A stretch of 64,000 nucleotides of DNA from Nocardiopsis kunsanensis DSM 44524 (GCF_000340965.1 NZ_ANAY01000034.1:1-64000), one strand, 5' to 3'; positions 26,441-36,588 are shown, counted from the stretch's first letter. Notes: generated by a model not told the origin, from the letters alone. Made by a program: numbers and translations.

Positions 26441-26549
26441 GAACACCTCACGCCCCTGGACGTGAAACGGGCCCAGGAGAGCGCGCCAACGCCTCCCGGG
26501 CCCCAATCCCGAAATCCGACCACTTCCACATGAACAGAAAGCAGGATCG

Positions 26550-26891
26550 ATGACGCATCCTATCCCGCAGCCCCGCCCGTCCAGCGACCCGCTGCACCGT
26601 TCGTTCCCGACGCTGCCCCGGCGCGGTCCGCTCGTCGGCCCCTCCTGCCTCTCTTGCGAACACCGCTCCTGCCGGCGGCGCCGGGCCCAGGGCCTGCCCC
26701 GCTTGGGCGGGCACCGGTCCGAGTACGCCGCTGAACACTCCGAAGCAGCCGCCGCGCAGGGACGGCATCCGCACCTGATCATCTGGTTCGGCGAATCCAC
26801 GGGATCGTTCTGGGTCGCTTCTTCCACCGGCCTGGCCGAGATCCCCGACGCCCGGACACTGGCCCGCGTCCTGGAACCCGTACCGGCCTGA
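26550..26891 (+). CDS. Small hypothetical protein linked to HATPase gene
   Basis: A 113-residue protein starting 109 bases after the HATPase gene, with AGGA five bases before ATG. It contains CLSCEHRSCRRRR, a compact cysteine/arginine cluster, and a hydrophobic strand LIIWFGESTGSFWVAS. Family not recognised, but small proteins like this often accompany XRE/HATPase clusters. Not translationally coupled to its neighbours. Confidence 0.65.
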   Translation: MTHPIPQPRPSSDPLHRSFPTLPRRGPLVGPSCLSCEHRSCRRRRAQGLPRLGGHRSEYAAEHSEAAAAQGRHPHLIIWFGESTGSFWVASSTGLAEIPDARTLARVLEPVPA

Positions 26892-26898
26892 CCCGGGT

Positions 26899-26930
26899 CC
26901 AAACTGAACCTTCCAAAAGGTACAGTTTGG
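26899..26930. promoter_or_regulatory. TetR-type operator overlapping the MFS promoter
   Basis: Inverted repeat with 14-bp arms, CCAAACTGAACCTT (26899-26912) and AAGGTACAGTTTGG (26917-26930), one mismatch, four-base centre. TACAGT (26921-26926) within the right arm fits a -10 element, placing the transcript start at about the ATG 26934. The TetR gene just downstream is the likely ligand-responsive repressor. Confidence 0.75.
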
Positions 26931-26933
26931 TCC

Positions 26934-28454
26934 ATGTCTCAGCTCAGCGCCCGGCAGGAACGCATGTCCCCGGCGCGTCGGTGGTTGCTCCTGGCCACCG
27001 TCGCCTCGGGGCTCTTCCTGATCACCCTGGACAACACCATCCTCTACACGGCTTTGCCGACGCTTACCGAGGAGCTGGGGGCCACCGGATCGCAGAGCCT
27101 GTGGATCATCAACGCCTATCCGGTGGTCATGGCGGGGCTGATCCTGGGCAGCGGCACCTTCGGGGACCGCGCGGGCCACGTGCGCATGTTCCTGCTGGGC
27201 CTGGTCGTCTTCGGCCTGGCCTCGCTGGTGGCGGCCTTCTCCCCGACAGCGGGGATCCTCATCGCCACCCGGGTGCTGCTGGCGGTGGGCGCGGCGATCA
27301 TGATGCCCGCGACGTTGGCGTTGATCCGCATCACCTTCACCCGGGAGCGCGAACGCAACTTCGCGATCGCGATCTGGGGCAGCATCTCGGTCATCGGTAT
27401 CGCCGTGGGCCCGATCGTGGGCGGCGCCCTCCTGGAGTTCTTCTGGTGGGGTTCGGTCTTCCTGCTCAACGTTCCCATCGTGCTCATCGCACTGGTGGCC
27501 ACGCTCGTGATCGCGCCGCCCAACCGGCCCGACCCGAGCAAACACTGGGATCTGATCTCCTCGCTGCAAGCCATGGTCGGTCTTGTCGCCGGCGTCCTGG
27601 CCATCAAGGAGATCGGGCACGTGCCTCCGAACCCGTGGGTGATCGCTCTGGCGGTGGCCGTGGCCGGCATCGCCTTCACCCTGTTCGTGCGACGCCAGAG
27701 GCGCCTGTCCGACCCGCTGCTGGACTTCGCGATCTTCCGCAACCCTGCCTTCTCCGCCGGGGTGCTCACCGCGGCCCTGGCGATGTTCGCCATCGGCGGC
27801 ATCCAGCTGGTCACCACCCAGCGGTACCAGCTGGTGGCCGGGTTCAGCCCTCTGGAGTCCGGTCTGCTGGTCGCCGCGCTCGCCGTTGGTTCGCTGCCCA
27901 CGGCGCTGCTGGGCGGGGCCGTCCTGCACCGCACCGGGCTGCTGCCGCTGATCGCCGGTGGCCTGGGTGTGGCCACGGTGGGCGTGGGCACCACGATCGC
28001 CGGGTTCCACCTGGCCTTCCCCCTCCTGGTGGCGGGGATGGTCCTGACCGGGGCGGGCCTGGGTGCGGCGATGTCGGTCGCCTCCGTCGCGATCGTGGGC
28101 AACGCGCCCGGCAACCGCGCCGGGATGGCCTCGGCGGTGGAGGAGGTCTCCTACGAGTTCGGCAACCTCAGTGCCGTGGCACTGCTGGGCAGCCTGCTCA
28201 CGTTCGTCTACTCGGCCACCGTGCAGCTGCCCGCCCACGCTCCGGACCGCGCCGGGCTGAGCCTGGCCGACGCGCTGGCCGTGGTCGGGGACGACGCCGG
28301 TGTCCTCTCGGCCGCCTACAACGCCTTCGACACCGCGTACCTGGTGGTGATGGCGGCGGTGACCCTGGTGTTGGCGGTGGGCGCGGCCGGCACCGGTCGG
28401 ATGCTGCGCCGTCACGGCCCCGGAAGCTCCTCCCAGCACTACGTCGACCACTGA
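26934..28454 (+). CDS. MFS multidrug exporter, DHA2 (EmrB/QacA) type
   Basis: A 506-residue transporter with about 14 hydrophobic segments. The block LDNTILYTALPTLTEELGA is the DHA2 motif (LDxTIVNVALP). GSGTFGDRAGHVRMFLLGL is the loop 2-3 motif A, and AVGAAIMMPATLALI precedes the antiporter-type region. The family expels drugs by proton antiport; the substrate here is unknown. ATG 26934 lies four bases after the operator with no ribosome site, so the mRNA is probably leaderless. It is followed 12 bases later by its TetR regulator. Confidence 0.93.
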   Translation: MSQLSARQERMSPARRWLLLATVASGLFLITLDNTILYTALPTLTEELGATGSQSLWIINAYPVVMAGLILGSGTFGDRAGHVRMFLLGLVVFGLASLVAAFSPTAGILIATRVLLAVGAAIMMPATLALIRITFTRERERNFAIAIWGSISVIGIAVGPIVGGALLEFFWWGSVFLLNVPIVLIALVATLVIAPPNRPDPSKHWDLISSLQAMVGLVAGVLAIKEIGHVPPNPWVIALAVAVAGIAFTLFVRRQRRLSDPLLDFAIFRNPAFSAGVLTAALAMFAIGGIQLVTTQRYQLVAGFSPLESGLLVAALAVGSLPTALLGGAVLHRTGLLPLIAGGLGVATVGVGTTIAGFHLAFPLLVAGMVLTGAGLGAAMSVASVAIVGNAPGNRAGMASAVEEVSYEFGNLSAVALLGSLLTFVYSATVQLPAHAPDRAGLSLADALAVVGDDAGVLSAAYNAFDTAYLVVMAAVTLVLAVGAAGTGRMLRRHGPGSSSQHYVDH

Positions 28455-28466
28455 GCGGAGCGCACC

Positions 28467-29030
28467 GTGCGTCAGAGCAAGCGAACACTGATTTTGGACG
28501 CAGCCGTCCAGGTGGTCCAGCGTGAGGGCATCGCCGCGGTCACCTTCGATTCGGTGGCGGCACAGGCAGAACTGACCAAGGGCGGTCTGCTCTACCACTT
28601 CCGTTCCCGGGAGGCCCTGTTGGAGGCAGTGCACGAACACCTGGCCCACCAGTGGGAGTCCCAGTTGGAGCAGGCCGCCGGGACCACGGCCGACCATGCG
28701 GGTCCCCGGGAGAGGTCGGCGGCCTACGCAGCGGTGTGCACCACCAGCGCCACCCGCGCGGAACTGCTGTTGCTGGTCGAGGCCGCCAACGACCCGACCT
28801 TGAGCGCCTACTGGGAGGACGTACAGAACCGGTGGGTGCCCTCGCCCGATTCCGCTGAACTGCCACAGGCCGACCTGGAAGACTTCGTGCTGCGGCTGGC
28901 CGCGGACGGCCTGTGGCTGCACGAATCCATCGGAGGCCGCCCGCTCGATCCCCGGCTGTGCCGCCAGGTCGCCGAGTATCTCATCGCCGCCTTGACGGGT
29001 TCTGACGGCACAGGCCCGGCCGCGGGCTGA
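28467..29030 (+). CDS. TetR-family repressor of the adjacent exporter
   Basis: A 187-residue TetR regulator. Residues ~5-50 form the HTH (LILDAAVQVVQREGIAAVTFDSVAAQAELTKGGLLYHFRSREAL). The C-terminal part is a helical ligand-binding domain. GTG 28467 has GGAG upstream and lies 12 bases after the MFS gene, so the two are co-transcribed and the repressor controls its own synthesis through the operator at 26899-26930. Confidence 0.93.
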   Translation: MRQSKRTLILDAAVQVVQREGIAAVTFDSVAAQAELTKGGLLYHFRSREALLEAVHEHLAHQWESQLEQAAGTTADHAGPRERSAAYAAVCTTSATRAELLLLVEAANDPTLSAYWEDVQNRWVPSPDSAELPQADLEDFVLRLAADGLWLHESIGGRPLDPRLCRQVAEYLIAALTGSDGTGPAAG

Positions 29031-29047
29031 GCCGCCGGGCCTCCGGG

Positions 29048-29251
29048 TTATCTGCTGCCCGAGGTCGGCGTCGACGGACGCCAATACATGGTCCCCGCCG
29101 CGAAGACCGCTACGAGGCACGCGAGCGCTGCGAGGGGCCAGATGCTGATCTGCTCGCCCGAGCCGAACAGCGACGGGACGAGCAACATCAACCCGGCAGC
29201 AGATATGGACATCCCGGCCAGGCTGATCACGAACATCCACGTCTTTTTCAT
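29048..29251 (-). CDS. Small two-helix membrane protein
   Basis: A 67-residue protein (MKKTWMFVISLAGMSISAAGLMLLVPSLF ...) with two hydrophobic helices joined by a short loop and a polar tail. ATG 29249-29251 has GAGG eight bases upstream. Codon use is less GC-biased than in the neighbours. No family recognised. It directly follows a possible gene remnant. Confidence 0.6.
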   Translation of the reverse strand: MKKTWMFVISLAGMSISAAGLMLLVPSLFGSGEQISIWPLAALACLVAVFAAGTMYWRPSTPTSGSR

Positions 29252-29261
29252 CGTCAGGACC

Positions 29262-29426
29262 TCACCCGAAGCAGTTGGTGACGGCGGTGACCGGTGCTCC
29301 GCCGACAGTTGCGTATGCGCCGATACAGGCAACATACCGCCTGCCCGTCCAGGGGACCGTGCGCCAACCTGCGCAGGCACTCGCGATGTCCCGTGCCCGC
29401 TCCCTCCACCGATAGGACGGGGCACC
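29262..29426 (-). pseudogene. Possible remnant or start-less small ORF
   Basis: An open frame ending 10 bases before the small membrane protein gene reads [20 protein letters not shown], then ACAGWRTVPWTGRRYVACIG, and ends VTAVTNCFG. Regular cysteines, aromatic residues and low-GC codons (TAT, GTT, GTA) look like real coding sequence of a small secreted protein. No ATG or GTG start lies in the intergenic part; upstream the frame runs into hutI. It may be a gene truncated by the hut cluster. Confidence 0.25.
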
Positions 29427-29434
29427 GGCACAGT

Positions 29435-30655
29435 TCAGAGCTGCCCGGTGACCAGCTCCCCGTCCTTCCACACCGCCGCCACCTGCGGGACCCCCGGCCG
29501 GTAGGCCAGGTAGAGGTGGTTGGGTGCCTCCAGCAGCGTCAGGTCGGCGCGGGCACCGGGGGCGAGGTGTCCCACGTCGTCGCGGCGCAGCGCACGGGCC
29601 CCGCCGGCGGTGGCGGCCCACACCGCCTCGTCCGGTGTCAGACCCATGTCGCGCACAGCGATCGCGATACAGAACGCCAGGCTGGAGGTGAAGCAGGAAC
29701 CCGGGTTGCAGTCGCTGGCCAGCGCCACCGTCGCGCCCGCGTCCACGAGGCGGCGGGCGTCGGGGTAGGGCTGGCGGGTGGAGAAGTCCACGCCGGGAAG
29801 CAGCGTCGCCACGGTCGGTTCGGGGCGCCGCGCGGCCTGGGCGAGGGCGTCCACGTCACCGTCGGACAGGTACGTGCAGTGGTCGACCGAGGCCGCCCCG
29901 ACCTCGACGGCCAGCTGCACCCCGGGGCCCTCCCCCAGCTGGTTGCCGTGCACGCGTGGCAGGAGCCCGTGCTCGACACCCGCCGCCAGGATCCGGCGCG
30001 AGGCCTGCTCGTCGAAGGCGCCGCGTTCGCAGAAGACGTCCACCCACCGGGCCAGGGGTGCGCACGCCTGGACCATCGGCCCGGTCACGAGGTCGATGTA
30101 GGCCTCGGGGTCGCCGTCGTACTCGGGCGGGACCAGGTGTGCGCCCATGAAGGTGACCTCGTCGGTGACCCGTCCGGCGATGGACAGGACCCGGACCTCG
30201 TCCTCGACGGTGAGCCCGTACCCGGACTTGACCTCCAGGGTCGTGGTGCCCTGGGCGCGGGCCTCGCGCGTCAGGTTCCGTGCGGTGGCCAGGAGGTCGG
30301 CGTCGGAGGCCTGTCGTGTGGCGGCCACTGTGGTGCGGATGCCCCCTGCGGTGTAGGGGGTGCCGCTCATCCGGGCGGCGAACTCGCGGCTGCGGTCGCC
30401 GGCGAAGACGATGTGGGAGTGGCTGTCGACGAACCCGGGGACGACGCAGCGTCCGGCGGCGTCCACACGCGCGTCGGCGGCGGGGGCCTGCGCACGCGGG
30501 CCGGCCCAGGCCACACGTCCCTCCTCCAGGACCAGTGCGGCGTGGGGGATCTCCCCGAGCGGGCCACGGCCCAGTGCGGGGTCGTTGGTGATCAGGGTGC
30601 CGATGTCGTCGACCAGGATCGTCCCGGGCACGTCGGCGGTCTCGGTCGGGTTCAT
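29435..30655 (-). CDS. hutI: Imidazolonepropionase
   Basis: A 406-residue amidohydrolase, third step of histidine breakdown: it opens imidazolone propionate to N-formimino-L-glutamate in the cytoplasm. Metal ligands are in [67 protein letters not shown] are the HutI blocks. ATG 30653-30655 overlaps the hutF stop (ATGA). It is last in the hut operon, after hutF. Confidence 0.97.
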   Translation of the reverse strand: MNPTETADVPGTILVDDIGTLITNDPALGRGPLGEIPHAALVLEEGRVAWAGPRAQAPAADARVDAAGRCVVPGFVDSHSHIVFAGDRSREFAARMSGTPYTAGGIRTTVAATRQASDADLLATARNLTREARAQGTTTLEVKSGYGLTVEDEVRVLSIAGRVTDEVTFMGAHLVPPEYDGDPEAYIDLVTGPMVQACAPLARWVDVFCERGAFDEQASRRILAAGVEHGLLPRVHGNQLGEGPGVQLAVEVGAASVDHCTYLSDGDVDALAQAARRPEPTVATLLPGVDFSTRQPYPDARRLVDAGATVALASDCNPGSCFTSSLAFCIAIAVRDMGLTPDEAVWAATAGGARALRRDDVGHLAPGARADLTLLEAPNHLYLAYRPGVPQVAAVWKDGELVTGQL

Positions 30656-31998
30656 GGGTCGAGCTCCTTGATGACCGTGTCGAGGTCCTCGGCGGCGTCG
30701 GGCAGGTGCATGTGTTCTCCCCCGCGCACGATCCACCTGCCGTCGGCCATGACGTGGCGCACGTGGTCGGCGGTGGCGGCGAAGACGGCGGCGTCGGCTG
30801 CGCGTTCGGGCGGCGCTCCGGCCAGGCCGATGCCGTCCAGGGGCACGTTGACCAGGTCGGCCCGCGCTCCCACACGCAGCGCCCCGGCGTCGTCCCAGCC
30901 GAGCGAGGCGTGGTGGGTGGCGGCCCGCAACAGGTCGCCGGCACCGAGCGTGCCCCGGCGGTGGGTGCGCAGCCGCTCGTGCAGTTCCACGCCCCGGGCC
31001 TCGGCGAACAGGTCGGTGAGGACGTGCTGGTCGGTACCCAGGCTCAGCGGGGCGGGCAGCAGATCGCCGGTGCGGGGCAGCCCGTCGGCCAGGTCGCGTT
31101 CGGTGGTCGGGCACAGGCACACGGTCGCACCGCTGGCGCGCACGAGCGCGACGTCGTCGTCGGTCAGGTGGGTGGCGTGCACCAGGCTGGTCCGCGGCCC
31201 CAGGAAACCGGCAGTATCCAGGACCTCGACGGGGGTGCGGCCGTGGGCGGCCAGGCTCGCGGTGTTCTCGGCGGGCTGTTCGGACACGTGCACGTGCAGG
31301 GGCAGGTCCCGCTCGTGCGCGGTGCGGGCGACCGCGGCCAGGTCATCGGGGGTCAGGGCACGCACCGAGTGGGCGGCCACCCCGGCTCTGGCGTGGTCGC
31401 CGTCCAGCTCCAGGTGCCGGATGCGCTCGGCCCAGCTCTGTACGTCGCCGTCGCCGAAGCGCCGTTGCGGTCCGGTGAGCGGCTGGCGGGTGCCGTCGGT
31501 GTCCAGGCCGCCGGACAGGTAACACACGTCCAGCAGGGTCAGGCGGATCCCGGCCTGGCTGGCCGCTTCCACCAGGGCCTGCCCCATCGCATTGGGGTCG
31601 GGGTAGGCCTCTCCCCCGGGCGTGTGGTGCAGGTAGTGGAACTCCCCCACCGCCGTGATGCCGGCCAGGGCCATCTCCGCGTAGGCGCCCCGGGCCAGGC
31701 GCAGGTAGGTGTGCGGGTCCAGGCGGTCGGCGACGCGGTACATGGTCTCGCGCCAGGTCCAGAACGATCCCCCGCCGGTGTGGGTGCGCCCGCGCAGGGC
31801 GCGGTGGAAGGCGTGGGAGTGGGCGTTGGCCAGCCCCGGCAGGGTGAGGCCGCGCAGTGCCTCGGCGCCTGCGGGCGGGTCCGGGGGGCGGGTCAGGTCG
31901 GTGATGCGCCCGTTCTCCACGGTCAGCAGGATCCCGTGCTCGACCCCGCCGTCGGCGGCCCCGGTCCAGGCCCACTCGGCCCAGTGGCGCGACCTCAC
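30652..31998 (-). CDS. hutF: Formimidoylglutamate deiminase
   Basis: A 448-residue amidohydrolase that deiminates N-formimino-L-glutamate to N-formyl-L-glutamate and ammonia. Metal-binding [13 protein letters not shown] lies near residue 60; [35 protein letters not shown] and the C-terminal [17 protein letters not shown] are typical HutF blocks. GTG 31996-31998 overlaps the stop of the M20 amidohydrolase (GTGA), and its own stop overlaps hutI. Its presence means this pathway goes through formylglutamate rather than formamide release by HutG. Confidence 0.95.
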   Translation of the reverse strand: MRSRHWAEWAWTGAADGGVEHGILLTVENGRITDLTRPPDPPAGAEALRGLTLPGLANAHSHAFHRALRGRTHTGGGSFWTWRETMYRVADRLDPHTYLRLARGAYAEMALAGITAVGEFHYLHHTPGGEAYPDPNAMGQALVEAASQAGIRLTLLDVCYLSGGLDTDGTRQPLTGPQRRFGDGDVQSWAERIRHLELDGDHARAGVAAHSVRALTPDDLAAVARTAHERDLPLHVHVSEQPAENTASLAAHGRTPVEVLDTAGFLGPRTSLVHATHLTDDDVALVRASGATVCLCPTTERDLADGLPRTGDLLPAPLSLGTDQHVLTDLFAEARGVELHERLRTHRRGTLGAGDLLRAATHHASLGWDDAGALRVGARADLVNVPLDGIGLAGAPPERAADAAVFAATADHVRHVMADGRWIVRGGEHMHLPDAAEDLDTVIKELDP

Positions 31999-33233
31999 GG
32001 GGCCACCTCCCCCGTCGGGCCCTCCAGGAAGTCCTGGAGCACGTCGGCCAGGGCGAACACACCGGCGTGGCAGTCCTCGGGGTCGGCCCGCTCCTGCGGT
32101 GAGTGCGAGATGCCGGTGGGGTTGCGTACGTACAGCATGGCGGTGGGCACGTGCGCGGAGAGCACGGCGGCGTCGTGGCCGGCCCCGGTCGGGAGCACGG
32201 GCACTTCCGGCTCGGGGGCGCGGCGGGCCAGGACCTCGGCGACCCGGTCGCGCAGGGCGCGGGGGAAGTCGACGAGCGGGGTGTGGGACTCCTGCGCCAT
32301 CCGCAGCTGCACGCCGTGTTCGTCGGCCCCGCGTTCGGCCTCGGCCCGCACCCCGGCGACGACCGCCTCCAGGGTGGTCTGGTCGGCGGCGCGGGCGTCC
32401 AGCCAGGCGCTCACCCGGGAGGCGATGGCGTTGGTTCCGTTGGGCACGGCCCGGACCTTGCCGACGGTGGCGCGGGCGTCGTGGGCAGCGGCGCTCTCCC
32501 GGGCGGCCAGCACGGCGCGGGCGAAGGGCAGCATGGGGTCGGCACGGTCCTGCAGGAGGGTGGTGCCGGCGTGGTCGGCGCGGCCGGTCAGGTCCAGGCG
32601 CCAGCGTCCGTGCGGCCACACCGAGCTCGCGGCGGCGACCGGGTGCGGGGTGCCGGCGAGGTGGCGGCCCTGTTCCACGTGCAGTTCCACGAACGCGTCG
32701 AGCTGGCGGAGCAGGTGCGGGTCGGGGCCCAGCGCTTCGGGGTCGAGCCCGGCGTCGGCCATGGCTTCGTCCCAGGTGATCCCGTCGGCGTCGGTGAGGG
32801 CGCGGACTCGGTCGGGATCGATCTCCCCGGCGGTGAGGCGGCTGCCCAGGCACGGCACACCGAAACGGCCGCCCTCCTCCTCGACGAAGACGACCACGGC
32901 CAGGGGACGCTCGGGCCTCAGGCCGCGTTCGCGCAGGATGTCGACGGCTGCCAGGGCGGAGACCACCCCGAGGGGACCGTCGAAGGCACCGCCCTCGGGG
33001 ACCGAGTCCAGGTGCGAGCCGGTCGCCACGGCGCCGGGTGCGGGTGTGCCCCACCAGGCCCACAGGTTGCCGTTGCGGTCGGTGCGCACGTCCAGGTCAC
33101 GGGCGCGGGCGGCGTCGGTGAACCAGGCACGGGCCCGGGCGTCGGCGGCGTTCCAGGCGTGCCGGTGGTACCCGCCGGTGGCGGGGTCGCGGCCGATGGG
33201 TACGAGGTCGGCCCACAAGCGGTCGAAGCCCAT
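31995..33233 (-). CDS. M20-family amidohydrolase (allantoate amidohydrolase-like) in hut operon
   Basis: A 412-residue zinc amidohydrolase of the allantoate amidohydrolase / N-carbamoylase group. Metal ligands appear in GSHLDSVPEGGAFDGPLG, EEEGGRFGVPCLGSR and ELHVEQGRHL. The dimerisation lid holds GRADHAGTT, and PTGAGHDAAVLS plus PTGISHSPQE complete the site. No allantoin genes are nearby. It sits between hutU and hutF, overlapping hutF by four bases. Because the HutF product is N-formylglutamate and no separate formylglutamate deformylase is seen, the likely job is hydrolysis of N-formylglutamate to glutamate and formate. That is inference from context. ATG 33231-33233 directly follows the hutU stop. 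Confidence 0.9.
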   Translation of the reverse strand: MGFDRLWADLVPIGRDPATGGYHRHAWNAADARARAWFTDAARARDLDVRTDRNGNLWAWWGTPAPGAVATGSHLDSVPEGGAFDGPLGVVSALAAVDILRERGLRPERPLAVVVFVEEEGGRFGVPCLGSRLTAGEIDPDRVRALTDADGITWDEAMADAGLDPEALGPDPHLLRQLDAFVELHVEQGRHLAGTPHPVAAASSVWPHGRWRLDLTGRADHAGTTLLQDRADPMLPFARAVLAARESAAAHDARATVGKVRAVPNGTNAIASRVSAWLDARAADQTTLEAVVAGVRAEAERGADEHGVQLRMAQESHTPLVDFPRALRDRVAEVLARRAPEPEVPVLPTGAGHDAAVLSAHVPTAMLYVRNPTGISHSPQERADPEDCHAGVFALADVLQDFLEGPTGEVAP

Positions 33234-34910
33234 TCATTCCCCCTCGTGGGACGGGACACGGATGCCGTGGGTGTGCGCGACGCGTTCGGCCTCGGGGTAA
33301 CCGGCGTCGACGTGGCGCAGCACCCCGGTGGCCGGGTCGTTGGTCAGGACCCGGGCGAGTTTGGCGGCGGCCAGGTCGGTGCCGTCGGCGACGCTGACCT
33401 GCCCGGCGTGCAGGGAACGGCCCATCCCGACGCCGCCGCCGTGGTGGATCGACACCCAGGAGGCGCCGGAGGAGGTGTTGACCAGGGCGTTGAGCAGCGG
33501 CCAGTCGGCGATGGCGTCGGAGCCGTCGCGCATGCCCTCGGTCTCGCGGTAGGGCGAAGCCACCGACCCGGTGTCGAGGTGGTCGCGGCCGATGGCCAGG
33601 GGTGCGCTGATCTCACCGGCGGCGACCAGTTCGTTGAAGCGCTGCCCGGCGGCGGCGCGTTCGCCCTGGCCGAGCCAGCAGATCCGGGCGGGCAGGCCCT
33701 GGAAGGCCACCCGTTCGCCGGCCATGCGGATCCACCGCGCGAGGTGGTCGTTGTCGGGGAACAGGTCGAGGATCGCGCGGTCGGTGCGGGCGATGTCGGC
33801 GGGGTCGCCGGAGAGCGCGGCCCAACGGAAGGGGCCCTTGCCCTCGCAGAACAGCGGCCGGATGTAGGCGGGCACGAACCCGGGGAAGTCGAAGGCGCGG
33901 GCGAAACCGCCGGTGCGGGCCTCGTCCCGGATCGAGTTGCCGTAGTCGAAGACCTCCGCGCCCGCGTCCATGAAGCCGACCATGGCCTGCACGTGTGCGG
34001 CCATGGACTCGCGGGCGCGGGTGGTGAACTCCTCGGGTCTTGCGGCGGCGAGTTCCTTGTGGTCCTCCACCGCCACGCCCAGAGGCAGGTAGGCGAGCGG
34101 GTCGTGGGCGGAGGTCTGGTCGGTGACCACGTCGATGTCGGCGCCGCGGGCCAGCAGCTCGGGAAAGACCTCGGCTGCGTTGCCCAGGACACCGATGGAG
34201 AGGGGGCGGCGTTCGGCGCGGGCGGTCTCGGCCAGTTCGAGGGCGTGGTCGAGGTCGTCGGCGCACACGTCGAGGTAGCGGGTCCGCAGCCGGCGTTCGA
34301 TGCGGGTGGGGTCGCACTCCACGACCAGGGCGACCCCGCCGTTCATGGTCACGGCCAGGGGCTGGGCGCCGCCCATGCCGCCCAGGCCTGCGGTGAGGGT
34401 GACGGTGCCGGCCAGGGTCCCGCCACTGTGCCTGCCCGAACCGCTCAACTCGGCGGCGACGGCGGCGAAGGTCTCGTAGGTGCCCTGGAGGATGCCCTGC
34501 GTACCGATGTAGGTCCAGGACCCGGCGGTCATCTGCCCGTACATGGTCAGGCCCTGGGCCTCCAGGCGGCGGAACTCGGGCCAGTTGGCCCAGTCCCCCA
34601 CGAGGTTGCTGTTGGCGATGAGCACGCGCGGCGCCCACTCGTGTGTGCGCAGGATCCCCACGGGTCTGCCGGACTGCACCAGGAGGGTCTCGTCGCCCTC
34701 CAGGTCGCGCAGGGACGCGGTGATGCGGTCGAAGCTGCGCCAGTCGCGGGCGGCCCGGCCGGTGCCGCCGTAGACCACGAGGTCCTCGGGGTGCTCGGCG
34801 ACCTCGGGGTCGAGGTTGTTGTGGAACATGCGCAGGGCGCCCTCCTGGGGCCAGCCCTTGGCCGACAGGGTGGTGCCGCGTGCGGCGCGGACGGTGCGTG
34901 GAGCGCTCAA
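33234..34910 (-). CDS. hutU: Urocanate hydratase
   Basis: A 558-residue urocanase that converts urocanate to imidazolone propionate using tightly bound NAD+. Recognisable blocks are [81 protein letters not shown] and the active-site region [21 protein letters not shown]. Length equals the family norm. The start appears to be TTG 34908-34910 with AAAGGA about ten bases upstream; no nearer ATG or GTG preserves the conserved N-terminus. It is 22 bases after hutH. Confidence 0.97.
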   Translation of the reverse strand: MSAPRTVRAARGTTLSAKGWPQEGALRMFHNNLDPEVAEHPEDLVVYGGTGRAARDWRSFDRITASLRDLEGDETLLVQSGRPVGILRTHEWAPRVLIANSNLVGDWANWPEFRRLEAQGLTMYGQMTAGSWTYIGTQGILQGTYETFAAVAAELSGSGRHSGGTLAGTVTLTAGLGGMGGAQPLAVTMNGGVALVVECDPTRIERRLRTRYLDVCADDLDHALELAETARAERRPLSIGVLGNAAEVFPELLARGADIDVVTDQTSAHDPLAYLPLGVAVEDHKELAAARPEEFTTRARESMAAHVQAMVGFMDAGAEVFDYGNSIRDEARTGGFARAFDFPGFVPAYIRPLFCEGKGPFRWAALSGDPADIARTDRAILDLFPDNDHLARWIRMAGERVAFQGLPARICWLGQGERAAAGQRFNELVAAGEISAPLAIGRDHLDTGSVASPYRETEGMRDGSDAIADWPLLNALVNTSSGASWVSIHHGGGVGMGRSLHAGQVSVADGTDLAAAKLARVLTNDPATGVLRHVDAGYPEAERVAHTHGIRVPSHEGE

Positions 34911-34932
34911 CGTCGGGTGTCCTTTCGCTGGA

Positions 34933-36480
34933 TCAGGCGAGGGGGGTCACGGACTCGGCGGCCGCCACGACGGTGCCGTCGGTGATGAGATCGGCCGCGG
35001 CGGCGATCTCCGGGGCCAGGTGCCGGTCGGGCCCGGGGCCGGGCACGTGTTCGCGCAGGGCACGCACGACCGCGCCGGTGGCCGGTCCGGGTTCCAGGGG
35101 CGAGCGCAGGTCGAGGGCGCGGGCGGCGGTGAGCAGCTCCACGGCCAGGACGGTGGTGAGGCCGTCGACGGCGCGGCGGAGTTTGCGGGCGGCCGACCAG
35201 CCCATGGACACGTGGTCCTCCTGCATGGCCGAGCTGGGGATGGAGTCGACACTGGCGGGTGCGGCCAGGCGCTTGAGTTCGGAGACGACGGCGGCCTGGG
35301 TGTACTGGGCGATCATGTGCCCGGAGTCCACACCGGGGTCGTCGGCGAGGAAGGCCGGCAGACCGTGCGAACGGGCCACGTCGAGCATGCGGTCGGTGCG
35401 GCGTTCGGCGATGGAGGCGGTGTCGGCGACGGCGACGGCCAGGAAGTCGAGCACGTAGGCGACCGGTGCGCCGTGGAAGTTGCCGTTGGACTCCACGCGC
35501 CCGTCCTCGAGGACGACGGGGTTGTCGATGATGCTGTCGAGTTCGCGCTCGGCCACGGTGCGGGCGTGGGCGAGGGTGTCGCGGGCGGCACCGGCGACCT
35601 GGGGTGCGCAGCGCAGGGAGTAGGCGTCCTGTACACGGTCGCAGTCGGGACCCTGGTGGGAGGCGACCACGGGGGAACCGGCCAGGAGGGCGCGCAGGTT
35701 CGACGCGGAGGCAGCCTGACCGGGATGCGGGCGCAGACGCTGGAGCTCGTCGGCGAAGACACGGTCGCTGCCCAGCAGCGCCTCGACGCTCATGGCCGCG
35801 GTGATGTCGGCGACGGTGAGCAGCCGGCCCAGGTCCTGGCAGGCCAGGGCGAGCATGCCCAGCATCCCGTCGGTGCCGTTGATCAGGGCCAGGCCCTCCT
35901 TGGCACCCAGTTCGACGGGGTCGAGACCGGCAGCGGCGAGCGCCTCGCCGGCGGGGCGGCGTTCACCGGAGGCGTCGCGGACCTCACCTTCCCCCATGAG
36001 GGCGAGCGCGACGTGCGACAGGGGCGCCAGGTCGCCGGAGCAGCCCAGGCTGCCGTACTCGTGCACGATCGGGGTGATCCCGGCGTTGAGCAGGCCCGCG
36101 AGCGTTTCGACGGTGACGGCCTGAACGCCGGTGCGGCCGGAGCACAGGGTGCGCAGGCGCAGGAGCATGAGCCCGCGCACGACCTCGCGTTCGACCTCGG
36201 GGCCGGCGCCGGCGGCGTGGGAGCGGATGAGTGAACGTTGCAGGTCGGCGCGCAGGTCGGGGGCGATGTGGCGGGTGGCCAGCGCCCCGAAACCGGTGCT
36301 GACACCGTAGGCGGGCTGCTCCCCGGCGGCCAGGGCCTCCACGCGTTCGCGCCCGTGGCGGACGGCCTTGCGGGTGTCCTCGGCCAGGACGACACGGGCG
36401 CCATTGCGGGCCACGTCCAGGACCTGGGCGGGTGTGAGCGGCGTACCGCCGATGGTGAGGGAAGGAACTGCTGTGGACAT
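34933..36480 (-). CDS. hutH: Histidine ammonia-lyase
   Basis: A 515-residue lyase that removes ammonia from histidine to give urocanate, the first pathway step. [15 protein letters not shown] and [16 protein letters not shown] are diagnostic. The MIO prosthetic group forms here from Cys-Ser-Gly rather than the commoner Ala-Ser-Gly. The C-terminal [16 protein letters not shown] block is intact. It is first in the hut operon, divergent from an IclR regulator, with a palindromic operator in the intergenic region. ATG 36478-36480 gives the usual family length. Confidence 0.97.
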   Translation of the reverse strand: MSTAVPSLTIGGTPLTPAQVLDVARNGARVVLAEDTRKAVRHGRERVEALAAGEQPAYGVSTGFGALATRHIAPDLRADLQRSLIRSHAAGAGPEVEREVVRGLMLLRLRTLCSGRTGVQAVTVETLAGLLNAGITPIVHEYGSLGCSGDLAPLSHVALALMGEGEVRDASGERRPAGEALAAAGLDPVELGAKEGLALINGTDGMLGMLALACQDLGRLLTVADITAAMSVEALLGSDRVFADELQRLRPHPGQAASASNLRALLAGSPVVASHQGPDCDRVQDAYSLRCAPQVAGAARDTLAHARTVAERELDSIIDNPVVLEDGRVESNGNFHGAPVAYVLDFLAVAVADTASIAERRTDRMLDVARSHGLPAFLADDPGVDSGHMIAQYTQAAVVSELKRLAAPASVDSIPSSAMQEDHVSMGWSAARKLRRAVDGLTTVLAVELLTAARALDLRSPLEPGPATGAVVRALREHVPGPGPDRHLAPEIAAAADLITDGTVVAAAESVTPLA

Positions 36481-36532
36481 GGTCCCATTCGATCCCCCGC
36501 GGAGGCTCGCGTGAAGTGCCCACACGTGAGTT

Positions 36533-36552
36533 CTGTCCGAGATATCAGACAG
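36533..36552. promoter_or_regulatory. Palindromic operator between hutH and IclR gene
   Basis: CTGTCCGAGATATCAGACAG is a 20-bp imperfect palindrome (16 of 20 positions symmetric). It lies between the divergent hutH and IclR genes, 53 bases from hutH and 37 from the regulator. Size and placement suit the neighbouring IclR-family protein. Confidence 0.55.
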
Positions 36553-36588
36553 CCGGCCGCGGCCCGCGCGTGTGGCAGCATCGGGGGC

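Noticed and set aside
32103-34985. 960-codon plus-strand frame across the hut genes
   Set aside because: Antisense to hutF, the M20 enzyme and hutU, all of which are certain; composition is that of a shadow.
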